DNA of 64,000 bases, taken from Longimycelium tulufanense. GTDB lineage: Bacteria; Actinomycetota; Actinomycetes; Mycobacteriales; Pseudonocardiaceae. The number at the start of each line of letters is the position of its first letter. The stretch's first letter is position 1. The stretch is taken from positions 208,379 to 272,378 of the forward strand of contig NZ_BMMK01000003.1 in the NCBI RefSeq assembly GCF_014645795.1, written 5' to 3'. Under the pieces are notes generated by a model. The model worked only from the letters and a program-made list of their open reading frames with translations. It ran no database searches and was not told where the DNA came from. Positions 43,840-52,234 of this stretch are shown here, piece by piece. The translations under genes and the position numbers were made by a program.

Positions 43840-45104
43840 GGCAACACCCCCTTGGATTCCAGGGCATCCTGGAGCTCGGTGCGCATCCGCGCGGCGGTGC
43901 GCTCCGGGTCTATCGCGCTCGGCGGTGAGAGAAGGGTGGACAGCACGGTCGACACGTTCTGGTAGGCCGGTGTCACCGGGCGCAGCGCGGCGTCCTTCAG
44001 CTCCTCCCGGATGGTTTCCTTCATCGGGTATGCCTCGGCGATCTCGGGCTCGTCATACACCGATTCGATCGTGGGCGGGACGCCGTCCTTGACCGCGGAG
44101 AACTTCTGGTGCTCCGGATTGCGAAGGCACAGGGCGGCCTCGAACGCCTCGCCGGGGTGCCGGGAGTAGGAGCTGATCGCGTAGTTGGCGCCGCCGATGG
44201 TGGCGCGTCCGGGCTGGCCGGGGTCGACTCCCGGCAGCCGCGCCCACTTCATGTTCCTGAAGACGTCCGGGTTGCCGGCCTTTGTCGCGGGGTGGACGAA
44301 CGGCCAGTTGATCTGGAAGGCACCGTCGCCGGCCTGGAAGGCCAGGCGGACACCGTCCTCCTTGTGATTCTCCAGTGCGGGGTTGGTGACCCCGGAGGTG
44401 GCGAAGTCCTTGAGCACGCGCAACGCCCGTACGGCGCCGTCGTCGACCACGGCCCGCGTGCCGTCCTCGGAGACGATTCGACCACCGGCAGAGGCGACGA
44501 GGTTGTTGTAGTTGACGACGAGGCCCTCGTACTGGGCGCCCGTGATCAGGATCGCGCTCGGCTTGCCCTGTTCGGCGAGCCGTTGCGCCACCTGGATCAT
44601 CTCCGACCAGGTGCGTGGTGGCTGGTCCACCAGGTCGGAGCGGTACCACAGCAGTTGGACGTTGGTGTTCTTGGTGACGGCGTAGACCTTGCCGTGCCAC
44701 CGGGCGGATTCCAGCGGTCCGGGGAGGACGTCCCGCGCGGCCGCCGCCTTCGTCTCCCCGGTCCACTCCCGGATCCAGCCGGCCTCGGCGAACTCCGCGG
44801 TCCAGGTGGTGTCGAGCCCGAGGACGTCCAGTTCGGTGTCCCGGGCGGCCAGCCGACGCACCAGTTGCTCCCGCTGGCCGTCGGCGTCCCGCGGCAGCTT
44901 GTGGTAGACGATCCGGTACCGCCCGGCCGCCTCCCGGTTGCAGTCGTCGACCACGGTCTGCAGGTTCTGTTCGGGCGCGTGGTAGAGGTTGATCGTGGGC
45001 GGCCCGGAATCCTGGGCCCCGCACGCCGCCAAGGCCGGCGCGGCGAGCAACGCGACCCCCAGCAGCGCTCCTCTTCGTCGCCCCCTGCGCGCGGGGCACT
45101 CCAT
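43836..45104 (-). CDS. lpqY: Sugar-binding lipoprotein, LpqY-like (trehalose)
   Basis: 422 residues from ATG 45104 with AGGAGG upstream. A lipobox LAAC places the lipidated cysteine at residue 28. The mature domain (APEQNLQTVVDDCNREAAGRYRI, QREQLVRRLAARDTELDVLGLD) closely follows the Mtb LpqY pattern as I recall it. With SugABC it would recycle trehalose released at the cell wall. Alternatives are other disaccharides. Confidence 0.86.
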   Translation of the reverse strand: MECPARRGRRRGALLGVALLAAPALAACGAQDSGPPTINLYHAPEQNLQTVVDDCNREAAGRYRIVYHKLPRDADGQREQLVRRLAARDTELDVLGLDTTWTAEFAEAGWIREWTGETKAAAARDVLPGPLESARWHGKVYAVTKNTNVQLLWYRSDLVDQPPRTWSEMIQVAQRLAEQGKPSAILITGAQYEGLVVNYNNLVASAGGRIVSEDGTRAVVDDGAVRALRVLKDFATSGVTNPALENHKEDGVRLAFQAGDGAFQINWPFVHPATKAGNPDVFRNMKWARLPGVDPGQPGRATIGGANYAISSYSRHPGEAFEAALCLRNPEHQKFSAVKDGVPPTIESVYDEPEIAEAYPMKETIREELKDAALRPVTPAYQNVSTVLSTLLSPPSAIDPERTAARMRTELQDALESKGVLP

Positions 45105-45344
45105 CGCTGTCCAGCCTCCTTCCCGGGCGCCGCCGGGAACGAGCCGCGGCGGGCCGCACGACGCGCGCCGCCACCGGCGCGTCGCTCCTGCCCCGACCGG
45201 GGGAAGTACCGCTGTGCGGTGGGACACACCCCGGCCGGTGGACCGAACCTAAGACGCTTGATCAGCGCCCGCAACCGGTTCCGGCAATCAGCCGGACCAC
45301 TCGGCGTTGCAGTCCGGTCACAGCCGGAGAGCGCGGCGCGGCGC

Positions 45345-45869
45345 TCAGCTCTGCCCCGGTGGTCGCATCGCGAGCCGGGCGAGCATGTCGCGGCCGCGCT
45401 CGGCGTTGCGCGGCTGGCACAGCACGTCGTAGCGGCCGGCCACGAGCTGGCTGGCCGAGCTGAAGTCACGCACGCCGCGTGCCGAGGCGTAGCCGGCCGC
45501 GGCGAAGATGATCCCGAACACCACGCCGACGGCCAGGCCGACCAGGATCGGACCGAAGGTCGGACCGGGCGTGCCGCTGAACAGGCTGAGCAGGACGCCG
45601 ACGAACAGGCCGAACCAGGCGCCGGAGGCGGCACCGGTGCCCAGCACGCGCCCCCAGCTGAGCCGGCCGGTGACCCGCTCGACGAGCATCAGGTCGACGC
45701 CGACGATCGTGACGTCCTGGACCGGGAAGTTGTTGTCGGCGAGGTGATCGACGGCGCGTTGTGCCTCCTCGTAACGGCTGTAGGAGCCGATCGGCCAGCC
45801 GGTGGGCGGGGTCGGCAGGCGCGGCGGGCCGGCGGCCGGCCGGTTCGGGCCGGTGAACGGGCTCGACAC
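45345..45869 (-). CDS. DUF1269-like general-stress membrane protein (Rv1234-like)
   Basis: About 174 residues from GTG 45869, where GGAGG lies at a normal distance; ATG 45875 is too close to the ribosome site. An acidic N-terminal domain (SYSRYEEAQRAVDHLADNNFPV, then VTIVG) precedes a glycine-rich double membrane segment. It matches, from recall, the gene preceding lpqY in Mtb. It is upstream of lpqY on the same strand, with 240 bp between them. Confidence 0.78.
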   Translation of the reverse strand: MSSPFTGPNRPAAGPPRLPTPPTGWPIGSYSRYEEAQRAVDHLADNNFPVQDVTIVGVDLMLVERVTGRLSWGRVLGTGAASGAWFGLFVGVLLSLFSGTPGPTFGPILVGLAVGVVFGIIFAAAGYASARGVRDFSSASQLVAGRYDVLCQPRNAERGRDMLARLAMRPPGQS

Positions 45870-45943
45870 TTCCATCACCTCCGGGGGCTACCCCCATCCT
45901 GCCAACGACGTCGATCGGTGGCAGCGCCAACCCGGCAAACCGG

Positions 45944-45995
45944 ACGGAGCGCCGGGTACCGGGACGTTCACGCCCCTGTGTACCCGGCGCTCCGT
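45944..45995 (-). terminator. Hairpin terminator after the acyl-CoA dehydrogenase gene
   Basis: A perfect 16-bp stem (45944-45959 with 45980-45995) with a 20-nt loop starts 8 bp beyond the dehydrogenase stop. Confidence 0.75.
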
Positions 45996-46003
45996 CGAGG
46001 TGA

Positions 46004-47200
46004 TCAACCGCGTTGCCGGTACTCCCGCAGCAGGCCCCGGCTGATGATCATCTTCTGGATCTCGCTGGTGCCCTCGCCGATGAGCAGGAAGGGTGCCTCC
46101 CGCATGAGGCGCTCGATCTCGTACTCCTTGGAGTAGCCGTAGCCGCCGTGGATGCGGAACGCGTCCTGGGTGACCTCGGCGCAGTACTCGGAGGCCAGCA
46201 GCTTGGCCATGCCGGCCTCGACGTCGTTGCGCTGGCCGGAGTCCTTCAGCCGGGCGGCGTTGACCATCATCAGGTGCGCGGCCTCGACCTTGGTGGCCAT
46301 CTCGGCGAGCTTGAAGGCAACGGCCTGGTGTTCGGCGATGGCCTTGCCGAAGGTCCTGCGCTGCTGGGCGTAGGCCACGGCGAGCTCGAAGGCCCGGATC
46401 GCGATACCGCAGGCGCGGGCGGCCACGTTGACCCGGCCAACCTCGACGCCGTCCATCATGTGCCGGAAGCCACGGCCGGGGACGCCGCCGAGGACGGCGT
46501 CCGCGCCGATGCGGTAGCCGTCGAGCACCAGTTCGGTGGTGTCGACGCCCTTGTAGCCCATCTTCTCGATCTTGCCGGGGACGATCAGTCCCGGGGCAAC
46601 CTCGCCGTAGCCGACCGGCTTCTCCACCAGAAAGGTGGTCAGGTTCTCGTGTGCCTTCTCCGCGCCCTCGTCGGTACGGACCAGCAGCGCGACCAGGTTG
46701 GCGGTGCCGCCGTTGGTCAGCCACATCTTCTGGCCGTCGACGACGTAGTCGTCGCCGTCCCGCTTGGCCCGCGTCTTGATGGCGGCCACGTCGGAGCCCA
46801 GGTCGGGCTCGGACATGGAGAAGGCACCGCGCAGCTCGCCGGTGGCCATCCGGGGCAGGAAGTGCGCCTTCTGTTCGTCGGTGCCGTGCCTGCCGATCAT
46901 GTAGGCGGTGATGAAGTGGGTGTTGATCACGCCGGAGACGCTCATCCAGCCGCGGGCGATCTCCTCGACGACCAGCGCGTAGGTGAGCAGGGACTCGCCG
47001 AGCCCGCCGTACTCCTCGTCGATGGTGAGGCCGAACAGCCCCATCTCCTTCATGCCCTCGACGATGTCGGTGGGGTAGGCGTCGGCCTTCTCCAGCGCCT
47101 GGGCGTGCGGGATGACCTCCTTCTCCACGAAGTCGTGGACGGTGGCGAGGATCTCCTGCTGCACATCGGTGAGACCGGCAGTCCGGGCGAGCCGGGCCAT
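46004..47200 (-). CDS. Acyl-CoA dehydrogenase
   Basis: 398 residues from ATG 47200 with GGGGAGC upstream. The FAD signature AFSMSEPDLGSDVAA lies near 122. The C-terminal GGYGYSKEYEIERLMREA and GEGTSEIQKMIISRGLL contain the substrate-binding and catalytic Glu region. It catalyses alpha,beta-dehydrogenation of an acyl-CoA, probably a short or branched chain such as isovaleryl or methyl-branched; this is inferred. A MaoC-like hydratase and a CitE-type lyase occur elsewhere in the window. Confidence 0.9.
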   Translation of the reverse strand: MARLARTAGLTDVQQEILATVHDFVEKEVIPHAQALEKADAYPTDIVEGMKEMGLFGLTIDEEYGGLGESLLTYALVVEEIARGWMSVSGVINTHFITAYMIGRHGTDEQKAHFLPRMATGELRGAFSMSEPDLGSDVAAIKTRAKRDGDDYVVDGQKMWLTNGGTANLVALLVRTDEGAEKAHENLTTFLVEKPVGYGEVAPGLIVPGKIEKMGYKGVDTTELVLDGYRIGADAVLGGVPGRGFRHMMDGVEVGRVNVAARACGIAIRAFELAVAYAQQRRTFGKAIAEHQAVAFKLAEMATKVEAAHLMMVNAARLKDSGQRNDVEAGMAKLLASEYCAEVTQDAFRIHGGYGYSKEYEIERLMREAPFLLIGEGTSEIQKMIISRGLLREYRQRG

Positions 47201-47656
47201 TACGCGCTCCCCTTTCGTCGCGTGGCGCCGCCGGGCCACGGGCGGCGCGGGCCCGGCGCTGGGTTACCGGCGAGTATCTGCCACTCCAAGGCCGTAGGGA
47301 AGGCTCCCGGACGGTTGAGGCGCAGGTCACGGGCGGTGGCCAAGGCCCCGACCGAGGGTAGGAGCACCAAGCGCCGGTGGGACGGCCCCCTCCCTCCCGG
47401 GGGCTGACGCCCCGCGTCCAGCGTAGTGAGTGGCGAAACAGCAGGTCAAAGCGCTGTCCACAGGGTCGGGGGCTTATCCACACCAGATCAGAAAGCCTTG
47501 ACAAGCGGCCGGGAAGGCCGGTGGGTGGCGCTGCCCGGCGGCCGGGGGCTCCCCCGGGACGCGCCACCCGCGTTGAATTGCTCGTCTCCGGGCTTCGCTG
47601 CGCACCTTGTCACCGCGTCGCGACGCTCGCTTCGCCCGTCACCGAGCGTGGCCGGT
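47201..47656. other. 456-bp intergenic region with paired DnaA-box-like 9-mers
   Basis: No gene supported. It contains CTGTCCACA (47454-47462) and TTATCCACA (47474-47482), the latter a perfect E. coli-type DnaA box, 20 bp apart in the same orientation. Confidence 0.5.
47454..47482 (+). promoter_or_regulatory. Two DnaA-box-like sites, 20 bp apart
   Basis: CTGTCCACA and TTATCCACA are same-orientation matches to the DnaA consensus. The pair is arranged like the one at 37342-37369. It is not an origin by itself, because no dnaA/dnaN genes or large box cluster are nearby. Confidence 0.4.
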
Positions 47657-47839
47657 TCAGCTCGCGACCAGTTCCAGGCTGTAGCCGCAATGCCGGCAGG
47701 TCGCGGCGAAGACGTGAACCTGCTCGCCGCAACCGTCGCAGGGGCGCAGGCTGCGCTCCAGCAGGTCGTCGGGGCGGCGTCGGGGGAAGAGGCGAAGGGC
47801 GCGACGCAACGCGCCCACGGGATGTTCGGGGTTGGACAT
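47657..47839 (-). CDS. 60-residue zinc-ribbon-like protein
   Basis: From ATG 47839 the product has CDGC and CRHC pairs (residues about 33-52) with a basic start, the signature of a short zinc ribbon. No further domain. Function unknown. Confidence 0.55.
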   Translation of the reverse strand: MSNPEHPVGALRRALRLFPRRRPDDLLERSLRPCDGCGEQVHVFAATCRHCGYSLELVAS

Positions 47840-48247
47840 GGCGAGCAGCCTGACCCGAAACCACATCCCGGTGACAACTCGACGAATGGTGGTGTGCATG
47901 ATCTCACCACCCGTTTTGACAAGACGCGTTTCGCCGATGGCGGACAGTAGTTCGATCAGTGACGCTACCCACTGATTCGCACTGTGTGTAACGCGAGCTC
48001 GGCGACCATGTACGGGTTGTCACCGCAACACGCTCCGCAACGTCGGCGCCACTGTCTACCAGCAGGCTATTTCGCTCGGTGAAAATCTGACGAGCCCCGG
48101 TCGGCACGGGGGTGCAACTTGCTCGCCCACAAACTCCGCGTGAAATATGCCGCCAATTCCGACATTCCCTCTCGCCTCATCCGGAACGATCAAGCAGAAT
48201 CGTCGTCACGAACCCAGGCCGCGTCCCCCTGGACCTGTGGAGGCACG
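47840..48247. other. 408-bp region upstream of the first GT39 gene
   Basis: Less GC-rich than its surroundings and without a supported gene. It must contain the promoter of the glycosyltransferase gene. A longer reading of that gene (from 48119) is not supported by composition. Confidence 0.45.
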
Positions 48248-49813
48248 GTGACGCAGATCGCGATGTCGCCGGAGCACGGGCGCCCGAAACACGCGCAGTC
48301 AGACATCCCCTTCGCTTGGAAGCCGGTGGCGCCGGTCGCGGCCGCCGTCGGGCTCGTCCTGGCACTGACCATCACGCGGTACGGCTACGACGGTGACGAG
48401 ATCTATTTCGTGGCCGCCGGCCATCACCTGGACTGGGGTTATGTCGACCAACCCCCGCTGCTTCCCCTCCTCGCCGGGATGCTGGACGCGCTGGCCCCGG
48501 GGAACCTGGTCGTATTGCGCATTCCAGCGATCTTGTTGACCGTCGCCGGGGTGTTCCTGACCGCGGCGATCGCGCGAGAATTCGGCGCACAGGCCAGGGC
48601 ACAGGTGATCGCGGCAGCAACCTATGCCGTCTCACCGTTCATGCTCTATTTCGGCCACTCCTTCACCACAACAACCGTCAACGTCTTCCTGACGGCACTC
48701 GTCACGTGGCTGCTGGTCCGCTGGACACGCCTGCGACACGACGTCCTGCTGCTCTGGGCGGGCCTGGCCACCGCGGTCGCGCTGCTGGCCAAGTACCTGA
48801 TCGTGTCATTCTGGGCGATCGCGATCACCAGCGTGCTCGTCGTGGGTCCGCGGGACCTGCTCCGGCGACCCCGGCTGTGGGTCGGCGGGGCGGTGGCCCT
48901 GCTGGCCGCGGCGCCAAGCCTCATCTGGCAAGCCGACCACGGCTGGCCTCAGTTCTCCATGACCAAGGCGATCGCGCTCGAGCAACAGACGTACTTCTAC
49001 GGGCGACTGGGTTTCGTGCCGATGGTGCTGGTGAACGCCGGCCTGCTGGTGGGTGCGGTCCTGTTCTGCTACGGGCTGTGGCGGCTGCTGAGGGCCCCCC
49101 GATTGCGGCCTTACCGGTTCCTCGGCTGGACGTTCGTCGGACTGCTGGTCGTCTTCCTGTGGACCAACGGACGGGCGTCCTACCTCATGGGCGTGCTCCC
49201 GGTGCTGTGGGCGGTCGCCGCCGCGGAGATCCAGGTCCGCAAGCCGGCGATGTGGTGGCGCTGGGCGCCGACCTGGCCCGTCTACGCCCTGACCGGTGTG
49301 CTGTCGGTGGTCGGAGCACTGCCGGTGTTGCCGGTGTCCACCGCGGCCCAGACCGGAAGCCTCGCGCTCCTACAGGACGGGTGGCCGAGCCTGGTCGAGA
49401 CCGTGAGCAAGGCGTACCACACGCTTCCTGTCTCGGCCACCGACAAGATCGTGCTCGTCGGCGAGACCTACCAGTACGCCGCCGTTCTCGACCAACTCGG
49501 CCCACGGCACGGGCTTCCCCCCGTCTATGGCGGGCATCGCGGGTACTGGTACTTCGGTCGGCCATCCGACGACACCAACGCCGTGATGGTTGTCGGCGGT
49601 GACGGATCCGCGCTACGCAAGCACTTCGCGCAGGTGCAACTCCTGGCGCAGTACAACGATGGCAAGCCGTCGCCGAACCCGGCGTTGGGCGCGCCCAGGG
49701 TCTGGCTGTGCACCGGTCCACTCCAACCCTGGCCCCAGCTCTGGGAGGACTTCTACCACCTCAACCTTCCGCCCGAGCTACTCCACCGCACGCCAGCGGA
49801 GCGGCGCAGCTGA
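48248..49813 (+). CDS. GT39/ArnT-like multi-pass glycosyltransferase, copy 1
   Basis: 521 residues from GTG 48248, preceded by GGAGG. The GT-C signature YGYDGDEIYFVAAGHHLDWGY (residues about 46-66, with the DE pair) is followed by about ten membrane segments and a soluble C-terminal part (GYWYFGRPSDDTNAVMVVGG). It would transfer a polyprenyl-phosphate sugar to an envelope acceptor; donor and acceptor are unknown. It is the upstream partner of a close tandem paralogue. Confidence 0.82.
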   Translation: MTQIAMSPEHGRPKHAQSDIPFAWKPVAPVAAAVGLVLALTITRYGYDGDEIYFVAAGHHLDWGYVDQPPLLPLLAGMLDALAPGNLVVLRIPAILLTVAGVFLTAAIAREFGAQARAQVIAAATYAVSPFMLYFGHSFTTTTVNVFLTALVTWLLVRWTRLRHDVLLLWAGLATAVALLAKYLIVSFWAIAITSVLVVGPRDLLRRPRLWVGGAVALLAAAPSLIWQADHGWPQFSMTKAIALEQQTYFYGRLGFVPMVLVNAGLLVGAVLFCYGLWRLLRAPRLRPYRFLGWTFVGLLVVFLWTNGRASYLMGVLPVLWAVAAAEIQVRKPAMWWRWAPTWPVYALTGVLSVVGALPVLPVSTAAQTGSLALLQDGWPSLVETVSKAYHTLPVSATDKIVLVGETYQYAAVLDQLGPRHGLPPVYGGHRGYWYFGRPSDDTNAVMVVGGDGSALRKHFAQVQLLAQYNDGKPSPNPALGAPRVWLCTGPLQPWPQLWEDFYHLNLPPELLHRTPAERRS

Positions 49814-50007
49814 CCCCGTGCCGGATCACGACCAGGCGGACAAACGAACGAAACGCGCCCGCAGGATGTTCGTGAACCATGTAACTCCCTGGAACATCGG
49901 CGAAATTCTGGTGGCGGAACGTGTCGTACCCGACCCCAGATGCCCCCAGAACCGGAACAGCCAAACAGACTCGGATCGGCATCCCCCGACAAGATCGTGG
50001 AGAAGCG

Positions 50008-51546
50008 GTGCACCTACCGGTGGAGTCGCAGAGCGCGGAACCGACAGTCCCACCGTTCGCATGGAAGTCCGTGTCGCTGGTGGCGGCGGCGGTCGCTGCA
50101 CTCCTGCTGGGGGTTGTCACGCGTTACGGCTACGACGGTGACGAAACCTATTTCTTGGTGGCGGGGCATCACGTGGACTGGAGTTATGTCGACCAGCCCC
50201 CGTTACTTCCCCTCCTCGCCAGGGCGCTGGACTCCCTCTTCGGCGGCGGTCTCATCGCGTTGCGGCTGCCCGGGATCCTTCTGGGCGCCGGTGGAGTGTT
50301 GCTGACCGCGTCGATCGCACGTGAGCTCGGTGGCGGCCGCCGGGCACAGGTGATCGCCGCGGCGTCGTCCGCGGTGTCCCCGTTCATGCTGTACAACGAC
50401 CACGTCCTGACCACCATGACGGTCGACGTGTTCCTGTGGACGCTCATCACGTGGTTGCTGGTTCGCTGGGTGCGTGTGCGGCGCGACGGCCTGTTGTTGT
50501 GGGCAGGGCTGGCCACGGCCGTTGCCATGCAGGGCAAGTACCTGATCGCCTCGTTCTGGCCGGTCGTGATCGCCAGTGCGCTCGTGGTCGGACCACGGGA
50601 GCTGGTGCGTCGTCCGTTGCTGTGGGCCGGTGCCGCCGTGACGGTGCTCACCGCGGCACCCAGCCTGATCTGGCAGGCCCGGCACGGGTGGCCCCAGCTG
50701 GCGATGACCACGGTCATCGCCGGGGAGCAGGAGGCGCTCTTCGGCGGCCACGCGCGACTGTGGTTCGTGCCCTTCGTGCTGGTGAGCGCCGGTCTCGTGG
50801 TGGGCACCGTGCTGTTCGGCCACGGCCTGTGGCGGCTGCTGCGGTCCGACCGCCTGCGCCCGTACCGCTTCCTCGGCTGGGCGTTCCTGGGGCTGCTCGC
50901 CCTCCTGCTGTGGAGCGACGGCCGAACCGCGTACGCGGGCGGTATGTACCCGCTGTTCTGGGCCGTCTCCGCGGTGGAGCTGCAGTTGCGGGAGCCCGCG
51001 CGGTGGTGGCGCTGGGTGCCGACGTGGCCGGTCTTCGCCCTCACCGCTCTGCTTTCCGCACATGCGGTTCTTCCGGTGTTCCCCGTGTCCGAGGCGGCGA
51101 AGGCGGGGAACCTCTCACTGCTTCAGGCGGGGTGGCCGAAGCTCGCCGACACGGTGAGCGACGCGTACCACGCGCTGCCCGCCCCGACGCGTCATCACCT
51201 CGTGCTGATCGGTGAGACCTACGAGTACGCCAGCGTTCTCGACCGGTTTGGTCCCCGGCACGGGCTTCCCCCCGTCTACAGCGGCCATCGCGGATACTGG
51301 TACTTCGGAAGGCCGGCCGACGACGTCAATGCGGTCCTGGTCGTTGGGGGCGACGAGGGTTTCCTGCGTCAGAACTTCGCCGACACTCGGCCGGTAGCCC
51401 AGTTCGACGACGGCCGGAGACCACCCAACCCGGTCCTGGCGGCGCCGAAGGTCTGGCTCTGCACGGGACCACGAGAACCGTGGTCCCGGCTCTGGCCGAA
51501 GTTCTACCACCTCCGCAACCCCCCTGAGATCACCGAGCGGGTCTGA
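50008..51546 (+). CDS. GT39/ArnT-like multi-pass glycosyltransferase, copy 2
   Basis: 512 residues from GTG 50008, with GGAG at a normal distance; GTG 49921 is an alternative. It aligns along its whole length with copy 1, sharing DGDE, DQPPLLPLL, AAPSLIWQA, PRHGLPPVY and GYWYFGRP. The tandem arrangement indicates a duplication, with divergence in the loop regions. Substrate unknown. Confidence 0.82.
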   Translation: MHLPVESQSAEPTVPPFAWKSVSLVAAAVAALLLGVVTRYGYDGDETYFLVAGHHVDWSYVDQPPLLPLLARALDSLFGGGLIALRLPGILLGAGGVLLTASIARELGGGRRAQVIAAASSAVSPFMLYNDHVLTTMTVDVFLWTLITWLLVRWVRVRRDGLLLWAGLATAVAMQGKYLIASFWPVVIASALVVGPRELVRRPLLWAGAAVTVLTAAPSLIWQARHGWPQLAMTTVIAGEQEALFGGHARLWFVPFVLVSAGLVVGTVLFGHGLWRLLRSDRLRPYRFLGWAFLGLLALLLWSDGRTAYAGGMYPLFWAVSAVELQLREPARWWRWVPTWPVFALTALLSAHAVLPVFPVSEAAKAGNLSLLQAGWPKLADTVSDAYHALPAPTRHHLVLIGETYEYASVLDRFGPRHGLPPVYSGHRGYWYFGRPADDVNAVLVVGGDEGFLRQNFADTRPVAQFDDGRRPPNPVLAAPKVWLCTGPREPWSRLWPKFYHLRNPPEITERV

Positions 51547-51610
51547 CGGCACGCCGGCAGCCCACGCGCCGGTCTGGTGACCCACGCCGTACGTCCGGCC
51601 TGGTCACCGA

Positions 51611-52045
51611 TCACCGCCGCGGTGCGCAGTCCACCAGCGGACCCCAGTCCTGGTCGTCGGGGTCCTCGGCGATCTGGCGGCGCTGCAAGGCGCCGTCCAC
51701 ACCGTCGGGTGTGGTGTCGTCGCCCGGTGAGGCGTCCGCGGGCAGCGGTGGGACGACAATGGTGAGCAGCCGCGGGTTGACGCGGTAGGTGTCGTTTCCG
51801 AGGTGTTGGACGTGGCCGAGATCGACGAGCTCGCGCAGCCATGCCTGGACCTCCTCGACCTCCTCGAGCACGGCGTCCGGGGCGAGCAGTCCCTGGGCGG
51901 TCACCGGGGACAGGTCGTCGGAGCGGTTCACGAGGGTCATCAGGACGCCCTGGGCGCCGAGGGAGAGCGTGCCGGGCGGTAGGGGAGCGATCTGGACGAT
52001 CGAGCCGTCCCGGCGTTCGATCCGCAAGGGCGCGATGTCGGTCAT
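51611..52045 (-). CDS. Hypothetical acidic protein, possibly winged-helix
   Basis: 144 residues. The central part (LSLGAQGVLMTLVNR, then EVQAWLRELVDLGHVQHLGNDTYRVNPRLL) resembles a winged-helix domain, and the C-terminus is acidic and low-complexity. No family can be named. Confidence 0.6.
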   Translation of the reverse strand: MTDIAPLRIERRDGSIVQIAPLPPGTLSLGAQGVLMTLVNRSDDLSPVTAQGLLAPDAVLEEVEEVQAWLRELVDLGHVQHLGNDTYRVNPRLLTIVVPPLPADASPGDDTTPDGVDGALQRRQIAEDPDDQDWGPLVDCAPRR

Positions 52046-52234
52046 GGCCAGATGCTGGCGGGCCGCCCCCGCCCCGCGCTCCTGCTACGGCCCAATGCTC
52101 ACCGGACGAGTGAACCGCCGTGTTGGTTCGGCTGCCTGGCCGCGCTACCTGGCCGAGTTGTCCGGCCGGGGTTCTCCGGTCTCGGTGGGGGTAGGGAAAA
52201 TCGCAGGCCGTGGCCGCATGTCGGACCGCGCGGG

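Noticed and set aside
40860-45104. Maltose or other maltodextrin importer instead of trehalose
   Set aside because: The lipoprotein pattern resembles LpqY more than MalE, though the substrate remains an inference.
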